From WHSW01 sp963742205 (lineage in GTDB: Bacteria; Actinomycetota; Thermoleophilia; Solirubrobacterales; 70-9): a stretch of DNA of 64,000 bases. A model generated the notes under the pieces. The model worked only from the letters and a program-made list of their open reading frames with translations. It was not told the origin of the DNA and did no database searches. The position numbers and the translations under genes were made by a program. Below are positions 10,979 to 19,584 of this stretch, one piece after another (position 1 is the stretch's first letter; every line of letters starts with the position of its first letter). The DNA lies in NCBI GenBank assembly GCA_963742205.1, contig CAVUKZ010000006.1:186001-250000 (forward strand). Reading direction: 5' to 3'.

Positions 10979-11000
10979 CGTTCTCTCTCGCGTCGAGCGC

Positions 11001-12603
11001 CTAGTAGCGACCGAACCGGCTCAGCCGGTCGTCGACCACCGCGCGCCAGTTCGTGCCCGCCGAGTTCGCGGCGGCGCCGGCCTGCTGGCCGCCGAGCTGC
11101 TGCGAGCGGGGGCTTGCCGGCCGTGAACAGCCACGGATCCCAGACCTGCTCGTTCAGGTCGCGGCCCGCGATGTCCTCGGCCAGGGCGATGAACTGCTCC
11201 GTCGTCCCTGTGCCACCAGCTTGGCTCGCGTGCCACTGGCGCAGGATCTGGAAGAAGGCGTCGTCGCCAACCTCGTCGCGGAGCACCTGCAGGGTCATCG
11301 CCCCGCGCACGTACTCCGGATCATCGAAGAGCCGCTCCACGCCCGGATCGGCGATCACCGACGTCCAGAAATTGTCGTCGGCCGGGATCGCGTCATAGGT
11401 CGCCTGGAAGATCTCCTCCGGCGTCCCCTGGCCCTCGTGCTCGGACCACAGCCACTCGGCGTAGGTCGCGAAGCCCTCGTTGAGCCAGATGTCCTGCCAG
11501 CGGTGCACCGCGACGTCGTCGCCGTACCACTGGTGAGCGAGCTCGTGGACCACCACACCGTCCCCGTTGCGTGCGTTGCCCTGCCGGTCGATCCAGAAGA
11601 GCTTCGAGTACACGGGTCGGGTCTGGGTCTCGAGGGCGAAGAACAGGTCGTCCTGGCCCTCGACGATCCCGCCGACGGTGCTGAACGGGTACGGCCCGAA
11701 CGCGTCGCCGAGGACGTCGAGGATCTCACTCTGCTTGGCGAGCGACGAGTCGATCTCGTCGCGCACGTCGCCGGTCAGCGCCGAGTCGACGGCGTCGTAG
11801 ACCGGCACGCCGTCATCCGTGCGGCCGGTGTTGACATCCCAGAAGCCGATGTCGATCGTCGCCAGATACGAAGCCATCGGCTCCGGCGCGACCCACCTCC
11901 AGGTCGTCTTGCTGCCGCCCTCATCGACGTCTCGTAGGGACCCGTTCGCGACCACCTCGTAGCCGTTCGGGACCTTGACGTCGAACGTGTACGCGGCCTT
12001 GTCGCGCGGATGGTCGTTGACCGGGAACCATCCCGCCGCGACCTCCGGCTGGCCGGCGACCGTGGCGCCATCGGTCGTGTCCATGAAGCCCGTCCTCAGG
12101 TCGAGACCGGGGATCACAAACTCGGTCGGCTCGCCCGAGTACTTGACGAAGACCTCGAACGGCCGGCCGCGCTCGAGCGCGTGCTTTGGCGTCACCGTCA
12201 GCTCGTGCTCGTCGCGGGTCCACTTGGCGCGGTCACCGTCGACCGTGAGCTTCTTGATGTCGAAGCCGACGAAGTCGAGGTTGAACCGGCAGACGCTCTG
12301 CGTCGCGGTGGCCTCGATCGTCGCCTTGCCCCGCTCGATCAGCTGCGTCGACGGGTTGTAGTTGGTGTCCAGCTCGTAGCGCTTGACGTCGTAGCCGCCG
12401 TTGCCGTACGTCGGGTAGTACGTGTCCCCGACGCCCGGGGCGCCGACGGGCTGACCCGGCAGGCAACCCTTTGCCTTGCTCTGATGGTGCTTCGCATCCG
12501 CGGCACCGACCGTGGCCGAAAACAGCAGCACCGTTCCGGCGATCAATCCCGCAGCAGTCTTGAACCCCCATCGGTGCGTCGCACCGAGACTCCCTTGATT
12601 CAT
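11001..12603 (-). CDS. M1 family secreted metallopeptidase (frameshift near 11110)
   Basis: Zinc aminopeptidase of family M1. Signal peptide at residues 14-37 (AAGLIAGTVLLFSATVGAADA), then the N-terminal beta domain, then the catalytic domain with HELAHQW (two zinc His and catalytic Glu, DNA near 11530) and NEGFATYAEW (third zinc ligand). ALETQTR takes the place of the GAMEN exopeptidase loop. The uncorrected frame runs through the terminator to 10924 with a basic, low-complexity tail. Removing one base from the five-base run at 11108-11112 gives GQQAGAAANSAGTNWRAVVD and a stop at 11001, just before the terminator; I take that as the true end (about 533 residues). It lacks the long C-terminal helical domain of larger M1 enzymes. 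Confidence 0.88.
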
Positions 12604-12667
12604 GTCCAGCTCCTCCCGCGGACTGGGTTTAGGACACCTGCCCGGTACCCACCCACGCCGGGTGTAC

Positions 12668-13849
12668 TCACGGACTCAGTCGCCGCCCGAACGCGCTTCG
12701 CGCCTGAACCGTGCTCGCGAGCACCGGAATCGCGAGCGCCAGCACCACGGGAATGACGAGCGCGTGCGCCAGGCTGGTCGCATCGGCGACCCAGCCGATA
12801 ACGATCGGGCCGACGATCGCTCCCAGGTAGCCGCACGTCGCAGCCCACGCCACCAGCCGCCCGCTGCCGTCGGGCCCGAGGCGACCGACGATTGAGAAGA
12901 CGATCGGCACGATCGCCCCAAGCCCGAGCCCGAGGACGAAGAAGCCGCCGATCGTGCCGGCGGGGGCGTCGAGCAGCAACCCGAGGCCGAGGCCTACCCC
13001 GGCGAGCGCCCCGCCGGCCCGGACAAGCCGCAGCGAGCCGAGCCGCCACCGCAACCCGTCGGCGGCAAATCGAGCGCCCGCCATGCCGACGGCGAAGCCG
13101 ACGAAGCCGATCGCCGCGAGGCCGGCAGCGGCTCCCTGCTCCTGCGAGAGATAGACCGCGGCCCAGTCCGCCGCAGCCCCCTCGCCGGCGAAGCTGCAGA
13201 AAGCGATTGCGCCCAGGATCAGCAGGGGCCAGCGGGCGCGCCGCACGGCCTCGCGGCCCGCGGCCGCCGCGGGCGGCCGGTCGGCGCCGGGCAGCAGGCC
13301 CGCCGACAGCGGGATCGCCGCGACCCCGAGCACCGCCCCCACGACGACGAGGTTCTCAAGCGGCGTCAAGCCAGCGGCGGCCCCGAGCGCCGCCGCCGCG
13401 GCGCCGATGCCGAGCCCGACGCTCCAGATGCCGTGCAGCCGCCCCAGCACGGGGCGCTCGAGCGCCCGCTCGACCTCGACCCCCTGACTGTTGATGGCGA
13501 CATCGAGCACCCCGCCAAGGGCACCGAGCACAAGGAGCCCGGCGAACAGCGACGCGCCATCCCAGGCGAGCGCCGGGAGCGTCAACGACGCGCAATAGGC
13601 CGGCAGCCCAAAGCGGATGAGCGCTCGGCTGCCCAGCCGGTCGACGGCGGCGCCGGCGAGGCGTGTTCCCACCAGCAGGCCAACCGCGACCCCCGCCAGG
13701 GCCGTGCCCAGCTCGCCGTCGTCCAGGCCGAGGTCGGCCTTGATCGCGGGCAGGCGCGGCCCCCAGACACCGGACACCACCGCGTGGATGAGGAAGGCGG
13801 CGGAGAGTGAGCGAAGCGCGCGAACCGCGGCGCGCGGCGACCCTGCCAC
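12668..13849 (-). CDS. MFS transporter, YbjJ-like
   Basis: Major facilitator superfamily permease of 393 residues with about twelve hydrophobic segments. Residues 25-50 contain GVWGPRLPAIKADLGL, and the middle contains GVLDVAINSQGVEVERAL followed by LGRLHGIWSVG, which resembles the YbjJ branch of MFS proteins (inner-membrane, substrate unassigned). Start ATG at 13849. It lies 64 bases upstream of the M1 peptidase on the same strand, so read-through is possible, but no functional link is evident. The transported compound cannot be predicted. Confidence 0.85.
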   Translation of the reverse strand: MAGSPRAAVRALRSLSAAFLIHAVVSGVWGPRLPAIKADLGLDDGELGTALAGVAVGLLVGTRLAGAAVDRLGSRALIRFGLPAYCASLTLPALAWDGASLFAGLLVLGALGGVLDVAINSQGVEVERALERPVLGRLHGIWSVGLGIGAAAAALGAAAGLTPLENLVVVGAVLGVAAIPLSAGLLPGADRPPAAAAGREAVRRARWPLLILGAIAFCSFAGEGAAADWAAVYLSQEQGAAAGLAAIGFVGFAVGMAGARFAADGLRWRLGSLRLVRAGGALAGVGLGLGLLLDAPAGTIGGFFVLGLGLGAIVPIVFSIVGRLGPDGSGRLVAWAATCGYLGAIVGPIVIGWVADATSLAHALVIPVVLALAIPVLASTVQARSAFGRRLSP

Positions 13850-13912
13850 GGTCGCGATGCTACTCAGCCAGGACAGCGGCGCGAACGTCGGCGCCGATCG
13901 CTACCCTGCGCG

Positions 13913-14057
13913 CCTTCGATAACCGGTAAAGCCGAATCCCGGGCGCGCAGCGCGCGGGAGCGGGGGAACCAAACGTTGGGGCTAACCCACCGGACTCGGT
14001 GGGGGCGCAGGCTCTTTCAGCGCCAGCCCGTCAGCTAACCCCGTAGGCCGACGAAGG
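13913..14057 (+). promoter_or_regulatory. Cyclic di-AMP riboswitch (ydaO/yuaA class)
   Basis: The leader contains the conserved ydaO/yuaA pieces in order: GGTAAAGCCGAATCC (13925-13939), GCGGGGGAACC (13960-13970), an internal hairpin CCACCG/CGGTGG (near 13986-14001) and CCGTCAGCTAACCCCGTAGGC (14028-14048). The closing helix P1 can form between CCTTCG (13913-13918) and CGAAGG (14052-14057). The 3' strand of P1 runs into AAGGAG, the ribosome binding site of the M23 peptidase gene, so ligand binding would be expected to hide that site and lower translation. This class commonly precedes cell-wall hydrolase genes in actinobacteria. A TACCCT hexamer near 13902 could be the -10 element. Confidence 0.9.
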
Positions 14058-14066
14058 AGATGGGAA

Positions 14067-14648
14067 GTGATCGGCAGGTCTACGTGCGCGACACGCGCAA
14101 GCAGGGGCGTAGCGGGATTGGCGGCGGCGCTGGTGGCAATGGGCCTCGGCGCGGCGACGGCCTCGGGCGGCAACGGCGGGATCGGCAGCGACGGCGGGGC
14201 CGGCGGTGATACCGGCGGCGACCGCCCCGCGGCGTCCACAACGGACGGCGTCTTCCCGGTCCGGGCCAAGCACAGCTACGGCGACGGGCTCGGGGCCGGC
14301 CGCGGCCATGAAGGACAGGACCTGATGGCCAAGTGCGGCAAGCCCGTGGTTGCCGCGGAGCCGGGGCGGGTGCAACGCAACGCCTACCACGCGGCCGCGG
14401 GCAACTACGTCGTGATCGACGGCAAGGGCAAGATCGAGGACATGGCCTACATGCACCTCAAGGACCGCTCGCGCCTGCGGGTCGGCGAGAAGGTCGCCGC
14501 GGGCGAGAAGCTCGGCCGCGTCGGCGACACGGGCGACGCGACCGCCTGCCACCTGCACTTCGAGATCTGGTCGAACCCCGGCTGGTATGAGGGCGGCTCG
14601 CCGGTGGACCCGGCGCCCGAGCTCCACCGCTGGGACAAGTCCAGCTGA
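14067..14648 (+). CDS. M23 family metallopeptidase (LytM-type), under riboswitch control
   Basis: Predicted exported zinc peptidase that cuts peptidoglycan cross-bridges. GTG start at 14067 with AAGGAG upstream; 193 residues. Signal peptide at residues 12-34, then a Gly/Asp-rich linker and the M23 domain: GRGHEGQDL (first zinc His and Asp), GNYVVIDGKG, AYMHLKDRS and CHLHFEIW (HxH motif). All zinc ligands are present. The upstream c-di-AMP riboswitch ties its expression to the second messenger that monitors cell-wall and osmotic state. There is no LysM or SH3 anchoring domain, so it is probably a small soluble enzyme. Confidence 0.9.
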   Translation: MIGRSTCATRASRGVAGLAAALVAMGLGAATASGGNGGIGSDGGAGGDTGGDRPAASTTDGVFPVRAKHSYGDGLGAGRGHEGQDLMAKCGKPVVAAEPGRVQRNAYHAAAGNYVVIDGKGKIEDMAYMHLKDRSRLRVGEKVAAGEKLGRVGDTGDATACHLHFEIWSNPGWYEGGSPVDPAPELHRWDKSS

Positions 14649-14660
14649 GCCGGGCCGGCG

Positions 14661-15129
14661 CTACGCCACGAGCGCCTCGGGCTCGTGGCGCACCGGGAAA
14701 TTGACCGAGGAGGCGACGAAGCAGCGCTTGGACGCCTCGGCGTGCAGACGCTGCGCGTCGTCGACCATCGCGGCGTCGGCGACCGTGACCACCGGGCGCA
14801 GGACGACCTCGGTGAAGCTCCCGCCGGCGTCGGTCTCGACCATCGTCCCCGAGGCCTCGTCGCTGTAGTCGACCACCACCACGCCCCCTACGGCGCACAG
14901 GTGCAGGTAGGCCAGCATGTGGCACTCGCTGAGCGCCGCGACCAGGAGCAGCTCGGGATTCCACCGATCCGGGTCACCGCGGAACACGGGGTCGGAGGAC
15001 GCCGCGGATCGGGGGCCGGCCCGGGCTCGAGCTCTCATGGTCGCGCCCGTAGGCGCGGTAGTCGGCCGTCCCCTCCCCGCGGTTGCCCGTCCAGACCGTG
15101 GTCACCTCGTAGGCGTGCTTGCGGCCCAT
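14661..15129 (-). CDS. OsmC family protein (frameshift near 15000)
   Basis: OsmC/Ohr-like peroxidase family, expected to reduce organic hydroperoxides with two cysteines. The start ATG at 15129 gives MGRKHAYEVTTVWTG; the frame breaks near 15000, where removing one base joins GRDHESSSPGRPPIRG to SSDPVFRGDPDRWNPE, the family core. ALSECHML carries the first reactive Cys and ASKRCFVASSVN the second. The corrected length of about 155 residues is normal for OsmC. It is 17 bases downstream of the methyltransferase stop and is probably in one operon with it and the TetR gene, which could suggest stress regulation. The frameshift is likely an assembly error. Confidence 0.82.
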
Positions 15130-15146
15130 CGGGGCAGTCAAACAGG

Positions 15147-15912
15147 TCAGCCCGGCGACGAGACGATCAGTCGCAGGCCCCCGTCGTAGGAGTCGAGCTC
15201 TCGCCAATGGCCGTGGCGTTCGTCCCAGACCCCGGTCTCGAGGTCGCGCGCCAAGGTGCCGACCGCCCGGTGCTCGAGCTCCGCGCCCAGGAGCCGCCAC
15301 CCCGACTGGGCCGCGCGGACCTCGGGGCGCAGATACTCCTCGGGCCTGGTCAGCAGGCCGAGCATGAAGTGATCGGTGCAGTCGCCGGGCACCGGGACCG
15401 TGTGGATGCTCGCTCCGCCGAGAATCTCGGCGATCTCCTCCGGCGAGGGGACGAGGTCGCGGTCGAATGCCTCCAGCTCCGGCAGGTGGTCCTGCACGAG
15501 CCAGGTACGCGCCTCGGCCCGATAGTCGAAGCTGAGCACGGCGACGGGGCCACGCGCCACGCGCCGCATCTGCCGCAGGCCGGCTTCGGGATCGGACCAG
15601 TGGTGAACGGTCAGCACCGCCATCGCCGCATCCACCGAGTTGTCGTCGAGCGGCAGGGACTCGGCGACCCCCACGATCGCCGGCGGTAGGTGCGCCGGCC
15701 GCTGAGCGCGCATCGTCGCCGAGGGCTCGACCGCGATCACGCCCGCGTGGGCCGGCTCGTACGACCCCGCCCCGGCGCCAACGTTGACCACGGACCGCGC
15801 GCCGCCGAGCGCGGCCTCGATCGTCGCCGCGATCCGGGGGTCTGCGCGCCGATGGCTGGCGTACCCGTGCCCGTGGGCGTCATAGGCCGCAATGGGATCG
15901 CTCGGCGGTCAC
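15147..15912 (-). CDS. Class I SAM-dependent methyltransferase (frameshift near 15895)
   Basis: Small-molecule methyltransferase of about 254 residues. The SAM motif is VNVGAGAGSYE, followed by VIAVEPSATM (acidic loop) and AVLTVHHWSDP (post motif). The N-terminal part is cut by a frame break: removing one base from the GGG run at 15894-15896 (plus strand) lets GTG 15912 read VTAERSIAAYDAHGHGYASH and join the SAM motif. That start is four bases after the TetR stop, which supports it. The substrate is unknown. The conserved YDAHGHGYASHR element is typical of UbiE/Methyltransf_11-like enzymes in actinobacteria. Confidence 0.8.
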
Positions 15913-15915
15913 GCC

Positions 15916-16509
15916 CTAAGCCAGCTCGACCTCGATCGCGCGCTCGAGCTCGCCGGCCACTTCGAGCAGCGGGGCCGAGTCGCGCTCCGCGCGGCTGAGC
16001 ACGATTGCCCCCTCGACCGCGGAGACGACCAGGACCGCGAGCGACTCGGAGCGGCCCTCGGCCACGCCGGCGCGGCGCAGGCAATCGGCGAACGCGATTC
16101 GCCACTGCTCGAAGGCACTCGCGGCGGCGTCCAGCAACTGCGGCGCCTCGTCGTGGTTTTCGACCGCGACGGCGGCGATCGGACAGCCGGCGCGGTGACC
16201 GGAGCGCTCGAAGTCACGCCGCCAGAGCGCGACGAAGGTGCGCAGGGCGCCGATCGGGTCGGCGTCGTCGAACGGCCCGGAGATGGCGTCGCGCGCGATG
16301 GCCCCGACGTACTCGACCGCCTCGCCGGCGAGCTGGGCCTTGCCGTCGGGGAAGTGGTGGTAGATCGACCCGCGCGGAGCGCCGGTGATCTCGATCACCT
16401 CGCGAAAGCCGGTGCCGCTGTAGCCGCGCTGGCGCAGGAGCTCGGCGGCCCCCCGGACCATCCTGTCCCTCGTGCGTTCACCGGCTGCCGTCACTATGAC
16501 GATCATCAT
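15916..16509 (-). CDS. TetR/AcrR family transcriptional regulator
   Basis: Repressor of the TetR family. Helix-turn-helix near residues 25-50 (GFREVIEITGAPRGSIYHHF), then an all-helical ligand domain containing the GCPIAAVAVE segment common to LmrA/YxaF-like regulators. The start could be ATG 16509, ATG 16506 or GTG 16494; the first two lie inside an inverted repeat that is a likely operator. It heads a minus-strand operon with the methyltransferase (four bases) and OsmC, and faces the tautomerase gene. Autoregulation and control of the divergent gene are the natural inference. The ligand is unknown. Confidence 0.88.
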   Translation of the reverse strand: MMIVIVTAAGERTRDRMVRGAAELLRQRGYSGTGFREVIEITGAPRGSIYHHFPDGKAQLAGEAVEYVGAIARDAISGPFDDADPIGALRTFVALWRRDFERSGHRAGCPIAAVAVENHDEAPQLLDAAASAFEQWRIAFADCLRRAGVAEGRSESLAVLVVSAVEGAIVLSRAERDSAPLLEVAGELERAIEVELA

Positions 16510-16511
16510 AG
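16494..16511. promoter_or_regulatory. Candidate TetR operator
   Basis: Inverted repeat CTATGA-N6-TCATAG covering the tetR start region and lying about 45 bases before the divergent tautomerase start. Location, symmetry and AT content in a GC-rich region suggest the binding site of the adjacent TetR protein. This is inferred from position only. Confidence 0.55.
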
Positions 16512-16556
16512 TATGGTCCGCGGCGAGACTCGACCCACCACCCAGGAGGATCACCG

Positions 16557-17006
16557 ATGCCGATGATCGAGGTCACGTATCCGAAGGGGGCCATCGCCAC
16601 CGATGCCCGCGAGACGCTGCTCGAAGAGCTTGCGACCCGACTGCTCGCCGCCGAGAAGGCGCCCGACACCGAGTTCTTCCGCTCGATCACGTGGGTCTAC
16701 GCCAACGAGATCGACGCCGAGCAGCTGGCGGTCGGCGGCCGACCCGGCGGCGAGCCGCGCTTCCGGGTCCAGGTCACGGTTCCCGAGGGGGCGCTGTCGG
16801 ACCGCCGCAAGGGCATCCTCGTCGAGTCCGTGAACGAGGCCGTCCTCGCCGCCGCCGAGCTGCCCGCGAGCGAGGGGCTGCGCGTCTGGACCTTGATCCG
16901 CGACGTTCCGGACGGCAACTGGGGCGCCGCCGGCCAGCAGGTGCGCTACCAGCAGCTGGTCGAGGCCGCCGCGGCCGAGCGGGAGGGCGCCGCCGCCACG
17001 GCGTGA
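16557..17006 (+). CDS. Tautomerase (4-oxalocrotonate tautomerase-like) family protein
   Basis: A 149-residue protein starting ATG-CCG with AGGAGG upstream. After removal of Met, Pro-1 would be N-terminal, the catalytic base of the tautomerase superfamily; MPMIEVTYPKGAI fits the first strand. A second half (FRVQVTVPEGALSD) suggests a two-repeat subunit like MSAD/cis-CaaD-type or macrophage-inhibitory-factor-like members rather than the 62-residue form. The expected role is keto-enol tautomerisation or related chemistry in aromatic or halogenated compound breakdown, but the substrate is unknown. It is divergent from the TetR gene and probably controlled by it. Confidence 0.8.
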   Translation: MPMIEVTYPKGAIATDARETLLEELATRLLAAEKAPDTEFFRSITWVYANEIDAEQLAVGGRPGGEPRFRVQVTVPEGALSDRRKGILVESVNEAVLAAAELPASEGLRVWTLIRDVPDGNWGAAGQQVRYQQLVEAAAAEREGAAATA

Positions 17007-17187
17007 TGGTTGATTCCACGGGCTCGCGTGCGCGGGGGCGCGCGGGACCGAGCTGGGCGTGGCCGGCGGGCGAAGCGCATGCCGGTTGGCATGTGCGAGT
17101 CCCGACGGGCGCGATCCAGCGACGGGATCCGCGCGTCATCCGCGTGCGCGATGCCGTGGGATCACCCATCTAGGCTCCCGGACCTAT

Positions 17188-18297
17188 ATGGACGCGCTGG
17201 AGCCCCTGCGGGTAGTCGACTTCTCGCGCATCCTCGCTGGCCCGTTCGCGACCATGATGCTCGCCGACCTCGGCGCCGAGGTGACGAAGGTCGAGCGCCC
17301 GGGCGCGGGCGACGACACCCGCAGCTGGGGCCCGCCCTTCGACGAGGCGGGGCGCGCGACCTACTTCGAGTCGGTCAACCGCAACAAGCGCAGCGTCGCG
17401 CTCGACCTGGCCGAGCCCGGCGACCGCGACCGGGCGCGCGAGTTGATCGCCGGCGCGGACGTCGTGGTGGAGAACTTCCGCCCCGGCACGATGGAGCGGC
17501 TCGGCCTCGGCTACGAGGAGGTCCGTGCCACCAACCGCGGCCTCGTCTACTGCTCGATCACCGGCTTCGGCAGCGGCGCCGGGGCGGCCCTGCCGGGGTA
17601 CGACCTGCTGCTGCAGGCGCTCGGCGGCCTGATGAGCATCACGGGCGATCCCGAGGGGGAGCCGCAGAAGGTCGGCGTCGCGCTGGTCGACGTGCTCGCC
17701 GGCCTCTTCGCCACCGTCGGGATCCTGGCTGCCGTGCGCCACCGCGACGAGTCCGGCGAGGGCCAGCGCGTGGACGTCGACCTGCTGAGCTCGCTGCTGG
17801 CGGCACTGGTCAACCAGGGCAGCGCCCATACCCTCACGGGGGCCGTCCCGACCCGGATGGGCAACGCCCACCCGAGCATCGCCCCCTACGAGCTCTACGC
17901 GGCTGCCGACGGTGAGCTCGTGCTCGCGGTCGGCAACGACCGCCAGTTCGCCCGCCTCTGCGAGACGCTCGGCGTCCCGGAGCTCGCCGCGGACCCCCGC
18001 TTCGCCGACAACGCCGGCCGCGTCGGGGCCCGGGCCGAGCTGCGGGTCGCGCTCGAGCGCGCCCTGGCCGGTCGGGGCGCTGGCGAGTGGGCCACGGCGC
18101 TCAACGAGGCGGGCGTGCCCGCCGGGACGGTCAACGACGTCGGCGGGGCGTTCGAGCTGGCGCGGCGACTCGGGCTCGAGCCCGTGGTCGAGATCCCGCG
18201 CGAGGACGGCAGCATCGCCCGCCTGACACGAAACCCGATCCGCCTCTCGGCGACACCCGCGAGCTACCGCACCCCACCTCCGGACCTCTCCCGCTAG
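17188..18297 (+). CDS. CaiB/BaiF family (class III) CoA transferase
   Basis: Transfers CoA between carboxylic acids. ATG start at 17188, 369 residues. Seen: RVVDFSRILAGPFATMMLADLGAEVTKVE (read in two parts: ILAGPFATMMLADLGAEV is the CoA-binding start), VVENFRPGTMERLGLGYE, and PGYDLLLQALGG, whose Asp is the catalytic nucleophile position of the family; GNAHPSIAPYELY is the typical C-terminal segment. No ribosome binding site is visible; TAGGCT at 17171-17176 ends only 11 bases upstream of the ATG, so a nearly leaderless mRNA is possible. The acyl substrate is not predictable. It ends in a CTAG shared with the convergent VOC gene. Confidence 0.9.
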   Translation: MDALEPLRVVDFSRILAGPFATMMLADLGAEVTKVERPGAGDDTRSWGPPFDEAGRATYFESVNRNKRSVALDLAEPGDRDRARELIAGADVVVENFRPGTMERLGLGYEEVRATNRGLVYCSITGFGSGAGAALPGYDLLLQALGGLMSITGDPEGEPQKVGVALVDVLAGLFATVGILAAVRHRDESGEGQRVDVDLLSSLLAALVNQGSAHTLTGAVPTRMGNAHPSIAPYELYAAADGELVLAVGNDRQFARLCETLGVPELAADPRFADNAGRVGARAELRVALERALAGRGAGEWATALNEAGVPAGTVNDVGGAFELARRLGLEPVVEIPREDGSIARLTRNPIRLSATPASYRTPPPDLSR

Positions 18298-18722
18298 GCG
18301 GAGAGGTCCATCGTCAGCTGCGCGAGCCGGATCGAGTTGCCCGACGGGTCGCGGAAGCCGGCGTCGATCCCGTAGGGGCGCTGCTCGAGCGGGTCGGTGA
18401 ACTCGACGCCGCGGCTCTTGAGCTCGTCGTAGGCGGACTGCGCGTCGTCGGTGGTGAGGAAGACGGTCCCGGCGAAGCCCTTCGCCATCAGGGTCTCGAC
18501 CTGGCCCTTGGTCTCCTCGTCCATCACGGGCGGGCCGGGGATCGCCATCAGGACGATCGACACGTCCTCCTGACCGGGGGGCCCGACCGCGAGCCAGCGA
18601 AAGTCACCGAGCTCCGGCAGGGTGACGTCGGCGCGGACCTCCATCCCGACCTTCTCCGTCCAGAACCCGAGGGCCTCCTCCTGGTCGTGGACCCAGAGCT
18701 GTGCGTTGGCGATCTTCATCAT
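18294..18722 (-). CDS. VOC family (glyoxalase/bleomycin-resistance-like) protein
   Basis: A 142-residue protein with start ATG 18722 preceded by AAGGAG. Two beta-alpha-beta-beta-beta modules are evident: KIANAQLWVHDQEEALGFWT at the start and FLTTDDAQSAYDELKSRGVEF with GIDAGFRDPSGNSIRL at the end. The DPSGN motif is typical of vicinal oxygen chelate proteins. Candidate metal ligands are sparse, so it may be a binding or resistance protein rather than a dioxygenase. The stop codon shares a CTAG with the CoA transferase stop. It lies downstream of the AraC-type regulator on the same strand. Confidence 0.85.
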   Translation of the reverse strand: MMKIANAQLWVHDQEEALGFWTEKVGMEVRADVTLPELGDFRWLAVGPPGQEDVSIVLMAIPGPPVMDEETKGQVETLMAKGFAGTVFLTTDDAQSAYDELKSRGVEFTDPLEQRPYGIDAGFRDPSGNSIRLAQLTMDLSA

Positions 18723-18765
18723 GGGGCGTCTCCTTTGCATCGAGTGGGAGTTGACGCTCCGCAAG

Positions 18766-19200
18766 CTAGTCGCCGTTCGCGCTCCTGACTTCTCCAAACG
18801 TGCTGTGTTGCGGCCGCGCGTAGGCGCGCACCACGCAGCTCGGGACCAGCGCCCGCTCGGCCGCCGGCGGATGCGCCGCGCGGTACGCGGTGGGTGAGGC
18901 ACCGAACGTGCGCGTGAAGCTGGTGGTGAACGATCCGAGGCTGCGCAGCCCGACCGAGTAACAGATGTCGGTCACCGAGCGGTCGGTGTTCCGCAGGAGG
19001 GCCGCGGCGCGCTCGAGGCGCCGGGTGAGCAGGTAGCCGTGCGGCGGCTCGCCGAACGCGCGCCGGAACTCGCGGCTGAAATGCGCCCTGGTCAGCCCGG
19101 CCGCAGCGGCGAGGTCGTCGACGGTGAGCGGGTCCGCGTAGCGCGCGTCGGCGAGATCCTTGGCGCGGGTGAGGTGTCGGGCCGGGGGGACGAAGGCCAT
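18766..19200 (-). CDS. AraC family helix-turn-helix regulator (DNA-binding domain only)
   Basis: A 144-residue protein consisting mainly of an AraC/XylS DNA-binding domain: first helix-turn-helix LTVDDLAAAAGLTRAHFSRE, second near SVTDICYSVGLRSLGSFT, ending with the family motif FTRTFGASPTAYR. No cupin or ligand domain is present, so it resembles short members such as MarA/SoxS. A short tail PSCVVRAYARPQHSTFG follows. The start ATG 19200 leaves about 50 AT-rich bases to the divergent ArsR gene. It may control the VOC gene 43 bases downstream. Confidence 0.87.
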   Translation of the reverse strand: MAFVPPARHLTRAKDLADARYADPLTVDDLAAAAGLTRAHFSREFRRAFGEPPHGYLLTRRLERAAALLRNTDRSVTDICYSVGLRSLGSFTTSFTRTFGASPTAYRAAHPPAAERALVPSCVVRAYARPQHSTFGEVRSANGD

Positions 19201-19219
19201 CGACCCGCCAGTATGGTAT

Positions 19220-19235
19220 TTAATGTATACGTTAA
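19220..19235. promoter_or_regulatory. Candidate ArsR/AraC operator
   Basis: Near-perfect palindrome TTAATGTATACGTTAA (14 of 16 positions symmetric) in the AT-rich gap between the divergent AraC-type and ArsR-type genes, 17 bases before the ArsR start. ArsR/SmtB repressors bind such short AT-rich palindromes, so it is a likely autoregulatory site; this is inferred from position and symmetry. Confidence 0.5.
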
Positions 19236-19251
19236 TTAACCGCACAGTTAG

Positions 19252-19584
19252 ATGCCCTCCGATCAACTCAGCCTCACCTTCGCCGCGCTCTCCGATCCGA
19301 CCCGGCGCTCGATCCTCACCCGCCTCGCCGAGGGCGAGGCGACGGTGAACGAACTCGCCGAGCCGTTTCCGGTCAGCAAGCCGGCAATCTCGCGCCACCT
19401 CAAGGTGCTCGAGCGCGCGGGGCTGATCGTCCGCAGCCGCGACGCCCAATGGCGGCCCAGCCGGATGCAGGCCGAGCCGCTCGACGAGGCGGTGGACTGG
19501 ATGCAGTCGCGCAAGCGAACCTGGGAGGGGCGGATGGACCAACTCGAGGCGCACCTGCGCCGGAACGGAGACCCAAGTGAGTGA
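19252..19584 (+). CDS. ArsR/SmtB family winged-helix regulator
   Basis: A 110-residue repressor-like protein. Winged helix: FAALSDPTRRSILTRLAEGE, then VSKPAISRHLKVLERAGLI (recognition helix) and the wing IVRSRDAQWRP. No metal-binding ELCVCD cysteine motif is present, so it belongs to the metal-independent group usually encoded with an SRPBCC protein. Its end overlaps the SRPBCC start by 8 bases, a very common actinobacterial pair in which the regulator controls its own operon. Confidence 0.92.
   Translation: MPSDQLSLTFAALSDPTRRSILTRLAEGEATVNELAEPFPVSKPAISRHLKVLERAGLIVRSRDAQWRPSRMQAEPLDEAVDWMQSRKRTWEGRMDQLEAHLRRNGDPSE

Noticed and set aside
10924..11000. Extension of the M1 peptidase frame through the terminator to 10924
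   Set aside because: The added tail is basic and low-complexity and runs through a strong terminator; correcting a five-base run gives a better stop at 11001.
19263..19514. Minus-strand frame across the ArsR gene
   Set aside because: It is antisense to a well-supported ArsR gene and shows no family motif.
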